From Oxyruncus cristatus (Eukaryota; Chordata; Aves; Passeriformes; Cotingidae): a stretch of DNA of 64,000 nucleotides. Each line of letters opens with the position of its first letter. Within the stretch, counting starts at the first letter, position 1. Position numbers and translations under genes: made by a program. Positions 1-12,061 of this stretch are shown here, in pieces. The notes beneath the pieces are model-generated. The model did no database searches and was not told the DNA's origin. It worked only from the letters and a program-made list of their open reading frames with translations. The stretch covers positions 212,023 through 276,022 of the forward strand of contig VXAY01002085.1 of assembly GCA_013399855.1 (NCBI GenBank), read 5' to 3'.

Positions 1-2545
1 TTTTTTGTAAAATTGAGCTCAGGACTAATGTGGAAAAAGAATATGTTTCATTTTAAATGTCATTCTTTCTGCTTTTTTGTTTCTGTTCCTTATCTCTGTA
101 AGATTTTTCACTGATAGTGAGACCAATAGTTCAGTACAACATGACTATGATGAGATAAAGATCTCCATCCAGCTCTGTCCAGCCTGCAATTATATCTCAA
201 GTATAAGCACTGCCAAAACTCATCTATAAGGATGCCAAATATGTGCCAGAATCTCACTTAGTCTAATGCAGGCCTATGCCTTAGCGTGGACCAGTGTCAC
301 GCTTATGGTACACACACCCAGCTGTGTGTACCATAAACTGCTTGTTTGGTTGATAGCTTCAGCTGTGGAAAATATTTTTTTTTTTTTGATATATAGAATT
401 TTAGAGGATTTTATTAACTTGTTGAAATGAAACTATAGTTGATGCAAATAACTGACATGAAAACAGGACCTGAAAGTAGAAGGACTTCAGTGTCTTGCAA
501 AATCCATGTATTCTGATCAGGCTGCTCATGTGGTGACCATTCACATGAAGAAGAATAAAGAGGGTGAATGTGTTCGTAGGGTGGTGCCAACGTGGGAAAG
601 ACGGTAGTCCCCTAAAGAAGAGAGAAAGAAAAACTATCCACCAAGATCTTTCATTAAAGAAAACTGTGTCTGGTTCATGACTTGTTTGATTTGGGCAGGT
701 TGAGGAGTGGTTATTTTAAGCACTGATGGGATATATGAAACTACTTATAGCTTGTTAGGTTCTGCTGTAATTGGGTGTAATTTATGCTCACTAGCAAAGA
801 GTTCTAAGTGGTTGTGTTTGTCTTCCGTGTTTGCCTTGGTTTCTTGAAACAAAAGTTCTTGTTGCAATGGAGAGGATTGTCTCTGCCCAGCAACATGCAA
901 TTTTCAGACTTGGAAAGGCAGTCAGGATCCAGAGCAAAAGCTGTTGTTACAGGCTTGTCAACTCAAGGTGTATTTTTCACTGAATGTTATTATCTCTCTA
1001 ATCTGAGAACTTTCAGAAAGGGCTGCAATTTTTCCAACTTTTTGATTTCTAATATCTTAAAATTCATGTCAAAACCAGGAACATCCATGATACTTTCTTA
1101 AAGATTTCTTCAAATTTCAACAGGTCTTATCTTCTCCATGATGAAGCATGTTCTTGGCAGGGTAAGAGACTCAAACTGAATGTAATCAGTAGAACAAAAA
1201 TAAATTAAATTTAATTTAATTTTAATTGATCATCTTAGCTTTTTTTCCTTGAACAATATATTTTGATTTTTTGTCATAGATTTTTGAATTTTGCAATCAA
1301 AGCCATGAAACATGCTTAACCATGTTGTTCATAACTAGTTCATGGTATCATTTTGAAATTTCTGTGCCCAGCAGTTCCATTGAAATTACAGCAATGTATT
1401 ATCTCTGAAAAAATTAAAAAATATTATCTAGAATAAGACATTCTGTGAATCTTACTGTACAACTCAAATTCTAACTTTCATATTTGATACTAAAATACAC
1501 CTTAGAAAGTCCATCTTTCTAATTTATGTAAAAAAACATATACTTGTCTCAAAGTGAGCTATTTCAGTAAAGGAACAGATACACTGATTTATTGACAACA
1601 CTGGGTACTAAACTGATACACCCCCAAACAACCACTGCAAACCTCTGGGAGGCTTCCAGTTACATCCATATGTCTTTGATCACAGGGAGGGTGGCCAAAT
1701 GGCTCTGTCACACCACTCAATATGTGTCAGTACAGCTACTGAAGTATAATGTTAAAGACCTTCTGTCTTATTGGCATTCAGCACCCACCTATATAAGCAG
1801 ATAAGTTTATTTTTCTGCACACATGTGCAAGCACAATGGAGTTTTTCCAAGTTACACAGAGGCATCTGACCTGTAAATCATTTGTTCTTATACATGAATA
1901 AGAAAAAGCCGGGGGAAGAACGACTTGGGTTTTGTCCACTAACTGTAAGTGCTCACAGCTGCATTAGCCTGCTGTGAATTCCAGCCACTGCTGTTTGGCA
2001 TCTGTTTGTGTTGTCACAAAGGCTGACCAGTGAAAGCACCGCATGGATGCCTCAGTGCACAACTCCTCTTCAAAGCTTCTTCACCTTGGAAAGATACAGA
2101 CAGATGAGTCAGACCATGGCCAGTCTCCCCAGGGCATCCCATGTGTAGGTGGTCTCTTCGCTGTGAGTAGCAGAGAAAGGAGGCAGAATACTCATTCTCT
2201 TCTGTCCTGTGAACCAAAGAATCCTTCTGTCCCAGAGTAACCCTAAGTGATAGTGTGACATTACAAAAGTCAGAAATATTGAGGGGTCTATATGATTTCC
2301 ATACAGAGAAGCCCGAAGAAGCTACAGAATGGCATCCAAATAGGCTATTCTGGTCTAGTTTTATGTTTTAAACAGTTCTCTGATATAGAAAGATAAATTT
2401 GAGTTATTTGCTAAGCTATATATACTAAATATTTTAATAGTGCTGAATTATATACTGGGATCCCTAGAAACACAAATCTCACCCTCCCGCCCCATCACTG
2501 TGCTTTCACATCAATGGATTTTGTTGGTTCACACCTGCCAGACTT
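1..2545. other. AT-rich unique sequence, no gene seen
   Basis: No recognisable repeat, RNA gene or coding exon is visible here. The longest open frames are under 100 codons and match nothing I know. The one structured element is the inverted repeat at 303-336, listed separately. A slightly GC-richer patch lies at about 2030-2240, where both strands are open for about 65 codons, which argues against either being real coding. Confidence 0.6.
303..336. repeat. perfect 14-bp inverted repeat (hairpin)
   Basis: The left arm (303-316) and right arm (323-336) are exact reverse complements: TTATGGTACACACA against TGTGTGTACCATAA. The loop is 6 nt (CCCAGC, 317-322). This is seen directly. Whether it is transcribed, or is only the relic of a small inverted-repeat element, cannot be told from the sequence. 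Confidence 0.85.
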
Positions 2546-2660
2546 CACAGAATCACAGAATCATCTAGGTTGGAAAAGATGTCTGAGATCATCAAGGCCA
2601 ACCTTTGACCTAACACCACCTTGTCAACTAGACCATTCTCTTGCATGAGAGGAAACTTTT
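2546..2660 (-). mobile_element. CR1 LINE, short 3' end fragment
   Basis: On the plus strand the element begins with the tail units CACAGAATCACAGAATCAT. The conserved CR1 3' end follows: GGTTGGAAAAGA, then GAGATCATCAAGGCCAACC, then AACACCACCTTGTCAACTAG. It is therefore inserted on the minus strand with its 3' end at 2546. Only about 110 bp remain, a severe 5' truncation, which is usual for this LINE family. The AACACCACC block places it with the copies at 28326 and 52401 rather than with those at 3785 or 12062. It contains no coding sequence. Confidence 0.9.
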
Positions 2661-3784
2661 GAAAAGTAGTACAAAAACATGGAAGAAAGTATAGAGAGTC
2701 AATGGACTGGGAGCAGTCATATTGACCAGGACTCACAAGGCTTTACTATAAAAAAACAACAGCTTGGAATCACAGGGGGCCTATTTGATAATTTTAAACC
2801 TATGACTGAAGACGTATTGTTCACTGGTTAGATGGGTAAACAAAATATGGGTTGAGTTCTAAATATGAGTGGCTATTATTCTGAATGCATAGAAATGCCT
2901 CCCACTGAAGAGAGACATGAGAATATCACTGACAGAGAGCAGAGAGATTCTTTCTGGTAGACCCAAGTGATTTCTCTGGCTGTCTAAAACCCACAGAAAT
3001 TTCTGGGCTGAAGCACCTTGGCTTTTTGTTAACATTTAGAAATCATAAGATTTAATAAAGGTCTAATATAGTTTTGTTTAATATTCACCAAAACCAAAAG
3101 TCCCATTGAAAGGCCATATTTTAGGTGTATGATGTAAATGAGCTTGTGAGGTTACTGTAGATGTTTCTTTAGTAAAAGATCCACAAGGATAAAGCTCGAA
3201 AAGCTGACACATTAGAGTCTTAAAAGTAAAACAATCACAGAGAAAAGGATCTTGGAAAGAAACATCCTGCACTTCTCCCCCCATTTCAGCATAAAGAAAC
3301 AGATAGAACAGAACAAAACTGAATATAAAAACCCCATGTTTTATTCTGAATGAATTATGGAAAAGGTGGATAAGATGTGCCAAAAACTATAGAATACTCT
3401 GTAGTACTTGCAGAGATACTGCCAAGAAACTTTCCAGGAAAGCGTTTTCAAAACCTCAGAAATATACTTTGCAGTAATTGAAGGGCTATGATAACACTCA
3501 GGATATTTAAGATCTAAAGACTCCTGAGTTTTCAACTGGTTATATCTGGGTAGCTTAGCCTGTAATTTCCTACTTGCAAATGACTACAATAATAATTGAT
3601 GGTTGGTCTTAAAATATCAGGACAAACCAGAAAAGAACCGGAGGTGGAGCTAGAAGAGTAAAAATAAATAGTAAGGGAGAACACAGATAAATACAGACAA
3701 AGAACATTGAAAGAATAATGGATGAAGTGGACAGCCTGATGAAAATAAACATAAAAGATTGATCAGTCAGGTGAATTTCTATTA
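2661..3784. other. AT-rich unique sequence, no gene seen
   Basis: This stretch of 1.1 kb separates two minus-strand CR1 fragments. I see no repeat family, splice-like exon or RNA gene in it. The minus strand is open for about 100 codons at 3078-3383, but the translation has no recognisable domain and its composition is that of random AT-rich DNA. Confidence 0.55.
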
Positions 3785-4537
3785 CACAGAATCATAGAAT
3801 GGTTTGATTTAGAAGGGACCTTAAAGATCATCTTGTTCCAACCCCCCTCCCATGGGCAGGGACAGCTTCCACCATATCAGGTTGCTCAAAGCCCCATCCA
3901 ACCTGACCTTGAACACTGCCAGGGATGAGACATCCATAACTTCTCTGAACAACCTTCTCCAGGGCCTCAACACCCTCACAGTACAGAATTTTTACCTAAT
4001 AACTAATCTGAATCTGCTGACTTTCCTTTTAGAGACATTCTCTTTTGTCTTATTACTGCAGAGATATTCCCTTTGTCTTATTACAATTAGAGACATTCCC
4101 TTTGTCTTATTACTGCACACACTTGTCAACAGTCCCTCTCCAGCTTTCCTGGAGGCCTCCTTTAGGTACTGGGAGGCTGTTGTAAGGTCACCCCTCAGTC
4201 TTCCATAGGCTGAACAACACCAGTTCTTTCAGCCTTTACAGGAGAGGTGCTCTAGACCTCTGATTAACTTGTTGGCCTCCTCTGGACTCACTCCAACAGG
4301 TCTTTGTCCTTCTTGTGCTGAGAACCCCAGAGCTGCACTCAGAACTCCGGGTGGGGTCTCAACAGAGGAGAGCAGAGGGGGCAGAATCACCTCTGGTGAC
4401 CGACTGGCCACACTGCTTTGGATGCAGCCCAGGACATTGCTGGCTTTCTGGGCTGTGATTGCTCATATTGAGCTTTTCATCAACCAACACCCCAAGGGCT
4501 TCTACTCAGAGGCGCACTCAATCCATTCTCAGAGCAG
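3785..4537 (-). mobile_element. CR1 LINE fragment, about 0.75 kb, 5'-truncated
   Basis: The plus strand starts with the tail CACAGAATCATAGAATGG and continues with AGAAGGGACCTTAAAGATCA, the typical CR1 3' end read in reverse. The remainder follows the reverse complement of the CR1 3' UTR and the end of ORF2. Recognisable blocks include 'aggctgaacaac' near 4207, 'ggagaggtgctct' near 4241, 'tggactcactccaacaggtc' near 4284, and 'gatgcagcccagga' near 4421. ORF2 (endonuclease plus reverse transcriptase) is represented only by its very end and is broken by stops. A 29-bp segment is present three times in tandem at 4031-4117, which I do not expect in the family consensus. A 14-A run at 4554-4567 lies just beyond the 5' boundary. 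The 5' boundary is approximate. Confidence 0.93.
4031..4117. repeat. three tandem copies of a 29-bp unit inside CR1
   Basis: The units are 4031-4059, 4060-4088 and 4089-4117. Each begins AGAGACATTC or AGAGATATTC and contains TTTGTCTTATTAC. They differ at a few bases, with the second unit ending in ACAATT where the first ends in ACTGC. The array lies in the part of the CR1 copy that is normally the end of ORF2, so it is probably a local expansion after or during insertion. Confidence 0.9.
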
Positions 4538-7489
4538 ATAAAATATGGAATGCAAAAAAAAAAAAAAGAACATAGAGAAATTAGCTATTTGTTCCATTGC
4601 CGAATGATTAGAAATTGTAAAGAGAAAATAAAAAAAAATACTGTATCTAGACATTAGTAATGGCTCAGAATGCCTATTATACAATCCTTTAGGTTTCATA
4701 AAGTAGCAAGAACACTGAAAATAGGAATAATAAAATTCTACTATTGTCATATTTAAAATCCTTTATTCATAGAAAAGTAAAAATGAAGAATTGGGAACTG
4801 AGGAAGGAAACAGAGTTGTGTCAAATATGAAAGAAGAACATACAATGGGATGTGAATGTGTCCCAGACCTTTAAGTGTGAATCTATCACAGTCAAAAACA
4901 GACAGCTTGCAAAGTCTGCAATTTGCAATGTTGTATGTTGGTGTGGAGAAATCACCAGAGAAAACACAATGGTACTGACATAAGAAGTCTTCTCTGATGA
5001 GAAAAAGCAGGGCAAGTTGGGTCAGGAATACAGGAGCTGCCATGGTAAATTAAATCAGAAATTCATTTGTTCTGTTATCCTGTCTTTGACAGGGAGCAGC
5101 TATCAGTGTTTCAGAGAACAGCAAAAGATATGAAAATGCATACAATTCTGCAATGATCATCTCACTGGGGGTGTTTTTTCCCTATCTCTATTGATTAGGG
5201 GTTGGCTTGTCATCTCAAGATCTAATCTTATTACAGTTTTCAAGGAAACACTTTAAATATAATAGCAAATACTGAATTTTAATCACATCCATATTTTTAC
5301 TTACGAGTTTGTACAAAAACGCCTGTGAAAATAAAAACAACTGCAGAGTTGGAAGGAAGAGATTGTACCCCAGGCATCAAAGTATTTTATTATGCTTTTA
5401 AGGCTGCTGAGAAGCTGTGGTAACCAGGTAAACCCTGTTCTTCAGTGTGCTGATTTAAATGTGGAAGTTCTATGCTGGGCCAGCAATATCCACAGTTTAA
5501 TTAAAGCCACTTAAATAAACAAATCCTCATCTTGACACTTGGTTTCTGAAAAACAAATAATTTCAGAAGTGGAGATCTAAAAAACACCCCAAACCTTTAA
5601 GCGAGTCTTAACAATTTGCCACCATGATTTCCAGACTTAAGAACACATTGACTTTTTGCACAGATGCCCTGCCATTACCTCTTCAGTTTGTTTGTTCTGG
5701 GCTTTAGAGATTTTACACTTACTTACTTCCCCCCAAAGCTCCAAGCAAGTATTTTTAAGTTCTAGTGGCTCTTTCCAAGATGACAGGGAACTGCTGAATG
5801 GCATCAATATACCTGGGTCAGCTTGTCTAACCATCTACCCTGAGATGAAGGGCTAAGCAACCTTTAGGTAGCACTTCAGTAAAACAGCCTTATGCATTCC
5901 AGGACCTGTGTAGGGTCTGTATATTGTCCTTGTCTGTCCCCTTCATGGTCCAGCATACTCTGTCACAGAATATGATTGTAAATTGCAAACCCACTAACGT
6001 ATATCCTCCTGTTGGTCTTGGCTAAGTAAAATGTACACATTCATGCTGCAGTAGACCTCAGTGTATTAGACACAGATCAATACGTTAACCCCTTACGGGA
6101 ACATCAAGAAGCTACTGAATCCTAAGAAGGAAAATGATAATGTAGCAAGGATTTTCTTTTTACACTACCTGAATGATGGTAGGGTCAAGATGCTTTTTGT
6201 CACCAAGCGTAGGTGCTTACTCTTTGGAAAAATCTTTGCACTAGCTTTATAGAGAAGCCATAGGATTTAGGAGAATTTGTTAGAATGGATTTTATTTTGG
6301 ATGCCGGTTCTCTAGAGGTTCTTAAAAATGTCTTCATGTATTCACAAAAACAATAAAAGTTATGAGAATCATGCAAAGAAGAAAGATCCAAACAGCATGT
6401 TTTTCTTTAAATCATGCATCAGACCATGGAAAAATATAAAAAGAAAACAGAAAATTTAAGAAAAGTCTCTTCCAATGCTATTTGTCTATTTCAGTATCCA
6501 TCTGTAATAGTACATGCTAAATTAATATTATAACAGTCAAAGTATACAGATATACTATATACTTTCAATATTCTCCTAAACACATAATTATCAGTCAGAA
6601 GTTTAGAAACATTTTCTTCTAAAACCTTTGGAAAATGTACCTATCATCTCAGAGCTTATGGAAAAATTGGATTTCAGTCTCTCGTTTCAGAAGAAGAAGG
6701 ACTTCACTGATGATGAGAAACAGAAGTTAGCTCTCTGTATTCACAGATGGAGTGGGAACATGTTGTTTAATAAGTGCTAAAAGGTTTCCTTACCTCACAA
6801 GTGGACAGGTTCTGTGATTTTTTTCTCTGCATAAGCTTTTATAGAAAAGTCTAGGTTCTCTTATGATTTCCAACTTGAAAAGTTTCAGAATTGATGAAAT
6901 TCAAAGAACATGAACCACTGTGAAGTAATGGACAAAGCCACATTACTTGATTCTCTTAAGTCTGACTGATAGACTTTCTGTTTCAATAACAAAATAATGC
7001 CAAGAGTGGTAAATCATCATCCATTTAAGTTTTTCCATGATTCTGGTCTTCTCTCTTTATGAAGAGACTGTTTACAGACACGGCAGGATTATATCTCCTT
7101 AATGATTCTGTTAAAATGGAATTAAAAAATTCATGAAACTCGTGACTCAGTTTCATTCTATTCAGTCTGCTTACTTTGTTCTCATCATAACAAGGGCTTA
7201 TAATTCACATACACTCTTTCACAAATCTCCTCTGATTGGTGCAGAAGAATCTAAGTTTATATCCAACAGTAGAGCCAATGAGCCTACCAATCTCTGATCC
7301 TTTTGCAAATGTTTAATTTAAAAGTTGGGTGTTTAAGAAATGGGAAGCTCTTGAGGAAAATGAGGCATTAGTGGGGAAAATCTGAGGGTCCATGGCATTT
7401 GACAACAATGTATGTAAAAGCTTCTTCGCCTCTTCTCACTAACTGTATTTTTTTGGTTTGACTATTAATTATGTGTGTGCTTTTTTCAG
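4538..7489. other. AT-rich unique sequence, no gene seen
   Basis: Nearly 3 kb with no recognisable repeat, exon or RNA gene. Short A and T runs are common. Open frames are all under 100 codons, and pairs on opposite strands or frames overlap (for example near 4753-5043 and 5637-5856), as expected by chance. Confidence 0.55.
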
Positions 7490-7544
7490 CAAGGGAAAGG
7501 CTTGGCTGTAGAGAAGAACCGATTGCACAAAGTGGAGTTCACCT
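7490..7544 (+). other. candidate small exon between good splice signals
   Basis: A 55-bp segment is preceded by a pyrimidine-rich tract ending TGTGTGTGCTTTTTTCAG, with a branch-point-like CTATTAAT about 27 bases upstream of the AG. It is followed by the strong donor GTAAGT at 7545-7550. Two of the three frames are open: one reads QGKGLAVEKNRLHKVEFT, the other RERLGCREEPIAQSGVHL. I recognise neither. The length is not a multiple of three, so skipping it would shift a frame. It could be an exon of a coding or long non-coding transcript, or a chance arrangement of splice signals. There is no second exon I can pair with it. Confidence 0.25.
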
Positions 7545-7761
7545 GTAAGTGAAATTTTACATCTTTAGAGAACCGCACAAAAGTCCAAAGCTATTTCAGT
7601 AAACGTCACAAACTTCACAATTTTTATAAACTCTCTCACTAGGCTGGTGGCTGTGACCTCTTCTGTAAGCATGGCTGGAACCTGTATGAACTCTTTAATG
7701 ATACCTCCATTTATAAATAATGTATTTGAGATTTTTTTTGTATTTCTGTTAGCTTTTTAGA

Positions 7762-7791
7762 AATAAAATATATATACTCAGAAAAAAAAAA
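7762..7791 (+). promoter_or_regulatory. AATAAA followed by an A-run (possible poly(A) site or retrocopy tail)
   Basis: AATAAA at 7762-7767 is followed about 15 bases later by ten A (7782-7791). That spacing is right for cleavage and polyadenylation. A genomic A-run exactly at the cleavage distance is also what a retrocopied mRNA leaves behind. The 200 bases upstream show no gene I know. In AT-rich DNA this combination can occur by chance. Confidence 0.2.
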
Positions 7792-10700
7792 GCCGAACAC
7801 TATATGGTATCTATACTATTATTAGATAGTTCTAAAAGGGTGGGTATTCAATTTACATACCTCACTACACTCTGAATTATTTCAAGACTGCTCAGAATGA
7901 AATGAAGGATTTAAGAAAGATTTATTATCTTTAAGAAAGATTTACTATTCTTCCAGTAAATTTTTTGTTCTCATTTCCTTTAAGAGGGTTTGTTTCTTTG
8001 TATTGTCTCTTAGAAGCTTCAGGAAATGTTTTTCCTGAATGTAAATAAAAAACGCCCAAAACAAACAAACTGTGGGCTTGGATTTCAACTGGTACAAATC
8101 AGACTAATGTCACCAGAACAGAGAAAACATTAACATGAATTACTTACATGTGTGGGTTATCTGTGGGTGGTAGGAAAACTGATTTCACTCCTCTCCTCCC
8201 TTTAACCCATTTGTTTCAAAAATCCAGTATTTTGTTTATGGGTTTTTCTCTGGATGACAAGATCTGGGAAGCCTTTTTTCACCTTTTTTTTGGGATAAAT
8301 TTTTTAATCTGTTCACACAATATATTTGCAAAAATTAATAAAAAATTTAGATGAATAGCCACAGTGTGCAAAGAGGATGACTGTGGAACAACACATACTT
8401 TTAGAGCAATTTCTCTTTTAAAAAAACCCCAAACAACCTATTCCATGTTTTCATGAAGTGGTTGCCCTCTCCCGTATAGGCACCATTATCTTTCCTCAAG
8501 ATCTGTCCTTCTGACTGTTTCAAAATCCAGTGGTAAGGTGTCTCAGCTGACTTTAAGTGCCAGATGATTCTGGCTGATTTTACAGTAAACCCAAGTTTGA
8601 ATCAGGGTCAAGCATCTATGGTCACAGTCATCACAGATGAGGGATGAAGAGAACTTCCTTTCTGCCTGGCACATTTGAAGAAACTTCTGATAATCCACCT
8701 AGTTCTTTTGAGACTAATAATATTTTGCTAGGTCAGCCTCTGGAAAACCCTTGTGGCAGAGACCTTGTTTGGTGATGAGCAGACCAGCCCATAGAGGGTT
8801 GCACACAGAGTGCTCACAAAGCATTAGGGCAAACAAGAAAAGACAGAAGAATTTAATTTCTTTTTAGCGCAATGACTGATAACAACACCATGTACTTATT
8901 GCACTTGACTGTAATATGTATTATACAGACATAGTAATAGTATATGGAGGTCAGCAAACCTAATTAGGCCTTGGACAAGGTGATGTTTTTCACTAGATTT
9001 TATAATGTATAAGGCAATAGGACCTTTCAGTTTACAACACTACCAAAGAAAGGTGTGTAATATATAACCATGTTCAGTTTAGATAGCTTTCATGAGAAGC
9101 TGAAACTGTAAACTTAGTGTAGAGAGCTAAACACTTCAGTAAAAGTCTCTGGATTGGTCAACAAGGTATATTTGTAAATGTGTTTTCAGCTATTAACCAG
9201 CTCATGGAGGATTTCATGCTGTTTATGTCACTGCCAAAGCTTGCTCCATAACTGTTATGAAAGCAGTTTTTGCTACTGTTATCAGCCTTTCAGGGTAGTC
9301 ACTTTAATGGCCAGGTATGGGGAATATTAGTGCAGTACATGAAACACAGCTACTTTTTTTCTCAATGGTGTTTTGTGTTTAAAGTATGGGGAAAATAATT
9401 GCACTGCTGAAATTTGTGATATACAGTTATGATACCTTTTATTAAAAGCAAAAAAATAAGTAAAAAACTGGGTAACAGGATATTATTTTCTCCTTTTTTT
9501 ATGGGTTTTTAAATGAAAACTTAAACAAAAATTTAAAGATTCAAACCAGAAGCATAATGTCACTAAGCAGGGATCATCTATCTTTGTATTAAGAAATATT
9601 TTCGAAAAAATGTAGTCATTGTCAGAAATGTTTTTATAATACTGAAACAGAACACCAGACTAGAAGCATAACCATGATTGTACAGGAATTACGAAAGAAA
9701 ATTGGAAAAAATGTAGGTCCATGACTTGAGCCAGACACATACACATTTGTTCAAGCTTCATTAAGTTTACAGGTGAACTCTATTGCCTTTGACACCGCCT
9801 ATAAATATAGAAATGTATCTATTTACTGTCCTTATGTTTATTTAATGCTTATTTAAAGAGTATGCCCAACCACACTGCTGAATCAGGCCCAAAGTTTTCA
9901 GCAGCTTGCTGGAAAGCACCAACTAGAGAACTCATTCCCAACAGCACCCACCGAGACCACAAGGTGGTGTCCTGTGTGAGGTGTGGATTTTGTAACTTGC
10001 TGTTTGTACCTGAAAAGCAAATAAATATACAGGACTTTAAAAAAGTGGTAACATTACCTTAATTCAGTACAATTCTTAAGCTTTAAAAGGTATCAATAGC
10101 TTTACCTTGACAGTCAGGTTTGGCATCTTTCTCCTTCCTTTGCTTGACTGACACCAGCTGCCCTCATAATGGACTGGTGTTAATCCAGTTCCTGCAGAAT
10201 GAGGGAAAGAAATTGTAATATGAGACACAGGTCTTATATAAACTCTCTTAAGAACAAAAAATATTTTTTTCTGGACCATATGAGTTTCTGAAACAAAGGC
10301 AGAATGAAACTTGCAGTTTAGAAAAACTACCAGTACCTTTCATTTTTAAAAAGGCAAGTCATGGGTGTATGGTGGAATTTAGAATGCTTATGCCTTTGGG
10401 ACAAGGGCATGGAGTTTTACAATGTAAATTATTCTGTTGAGTTCAGACAAAGAAACACTACCCACAAATACAGAGGAGGTTCTCCTTTAGTAGTAGTGTG
10501 TGAAGACAAGTGTGTGCAGAGAGGTCCAGAAAAAAAAGGTATTAATTTACTTGAACACGGAGTAAGAGAAAAGCAGTGCATGACAATATTTAATTAAACT
10601 TTTTGGTCCAACCTCTGTGATTTAAAAGTACCAGGAAAAAAAAAAAGTGGTTTTCATTAGTTTTGGAATTTTAATGAGCTCTGCTTAAAAGCAGAAACAT

Positions 10701-12061
10701 TCAAATCTAATACAATATTTCTCAGACTCAAAATACTGGAAATTTACTTACATAGCCATGAACATTTGTCAAATGAGAAAGAGCAGTTTGACTCAGAGAG
10801 GAAAAAAACATACTTCTGAGTTCTCCGTATCAAAACTGAGAGCTGAGAAACTTGGAGAGCTTAGATAAAATTCAAATGTGCATTAAAACATGAAGTTCCT
10901 TCTTTGAACTGAACTCTGCCACCTCCATTTTAGAAGTGCTTATGACACCTACAGGACTCAGTAGCAGAAAAATAAATGACAAGGAAGGAAAGTTACAGCA
11001 AAAATATTGTTTTTTAAGAAAGGGAGAGCTGCAATGTACAGTTCTTGAGAGCAACAAAACCAAAATCCCCACAGTTTTTATTCTTGTTATAAATAAAAAT
11101 TAGGAATGTTCTCTGCCTTTCAGGGAGTTTCGAGAAGATAAACTGCTCCCACTGATGTCTGCTGAAAAATCACTTAGTTGCTGTATCTTCCGGTAAACTT
11201 CGCAGAATGAGTGCTATATCAAACATACTTGCTACCTCATTTAAGAATGGAGAGTGCAGGCATATTCCTAAGATCCCTATTGTTTTCTAGGCTTTCTAAC
11301 ATTATTAAAATCAAATACCAGATGAATATTAGGAAGAAGTGCCCACCACTTAAGCTCAGAGCTAGAACGATTGAATTGCGCAGTGTATAAGGAGAATTAC
11401 ACTATTTTTTCCATTTTAGTTGGAATAAATTTCTCTCTGGAAGCCTATGTCTGTTGTGTCAAATTTCTTATCTTCAAAAGAACCCCCAAACATCATTTGC
11501 AAAAGATTTCACATAAACATTCTGCTTTGATGATTTTCAAAATTAAATTTCTCTGCTTCTACTGTGGAAAGGTCTGTAAAACATGAAAGCCTTTAAAAAT
11601 GCACAAAAAAAGTGAAACAGTCAGTGATTGAAACATTATTTTGACATTGTCAGTGATTGAAACATGTATGTTTCATATTATTGCAACATTGTTTCCTTTA
11701 TGTCTCATTTCATTAAAATGTGATCTTTTATCTAAGAATCTAAGAAGTACAAAACAGGAGATAGGCAAATAACAGAAATATTGAAAATTGTAGCAAGGTA
11801 GAAAATCAGATTCCTGTTCAACTCTACAGAAAGAATGCAGTTACTATGAAAATCATGTCGGATTATGTGTGATGATAAAATGATGATACACTACTTCAGT
11901 TCACCTAGCAAATTGATCGCCATGCAGAAGTTCAGCATGGTGCTTGAAATATGCTTTTCTGCTGATAGGATCTATGATCTGTAGTTCGTGGAATGTGCCT
12001 TGAGAAGCCAGAGGACAGTGTTATTTTTGTATCATTGGAGAAGGTGAACGAGGTAAAACGT
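7792..12061. other. AT-rich unique sequence with minor tandem duplications
   Basis: No gene or interspersed repeat is recognised. A 20-bp unit (TTTAAGAAAGATTTATTATC) occurs twice just upstream of and into the start of the span, at 7910-7929 and 7930-7949. A 17-bp unit occurs twice at 11620-11636 and 11649-11665. Otherwise the sequence is unstructured to the eye. Confidence 0.55.
11620..11675. repeat. 17-bp direct repeat ending in a palindrome
   Basis: GTCAGTGATTGAAACAT occurs at 11620-11636 and again at 11649-11665. The second copy runs into an inverted repeat, TGAAACAT (11658-11665) / ATGTTTCA (11668-11675), with a 2-nt spacer. This is a local duplication with no assignable function. Confidence 0.8.

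Noticed and set aside
3852..4208. 118-codon plus-strand frame
   Set aside because: It lies antisense to the minus-strand CR1 fragment and across its 29-bp triplication.
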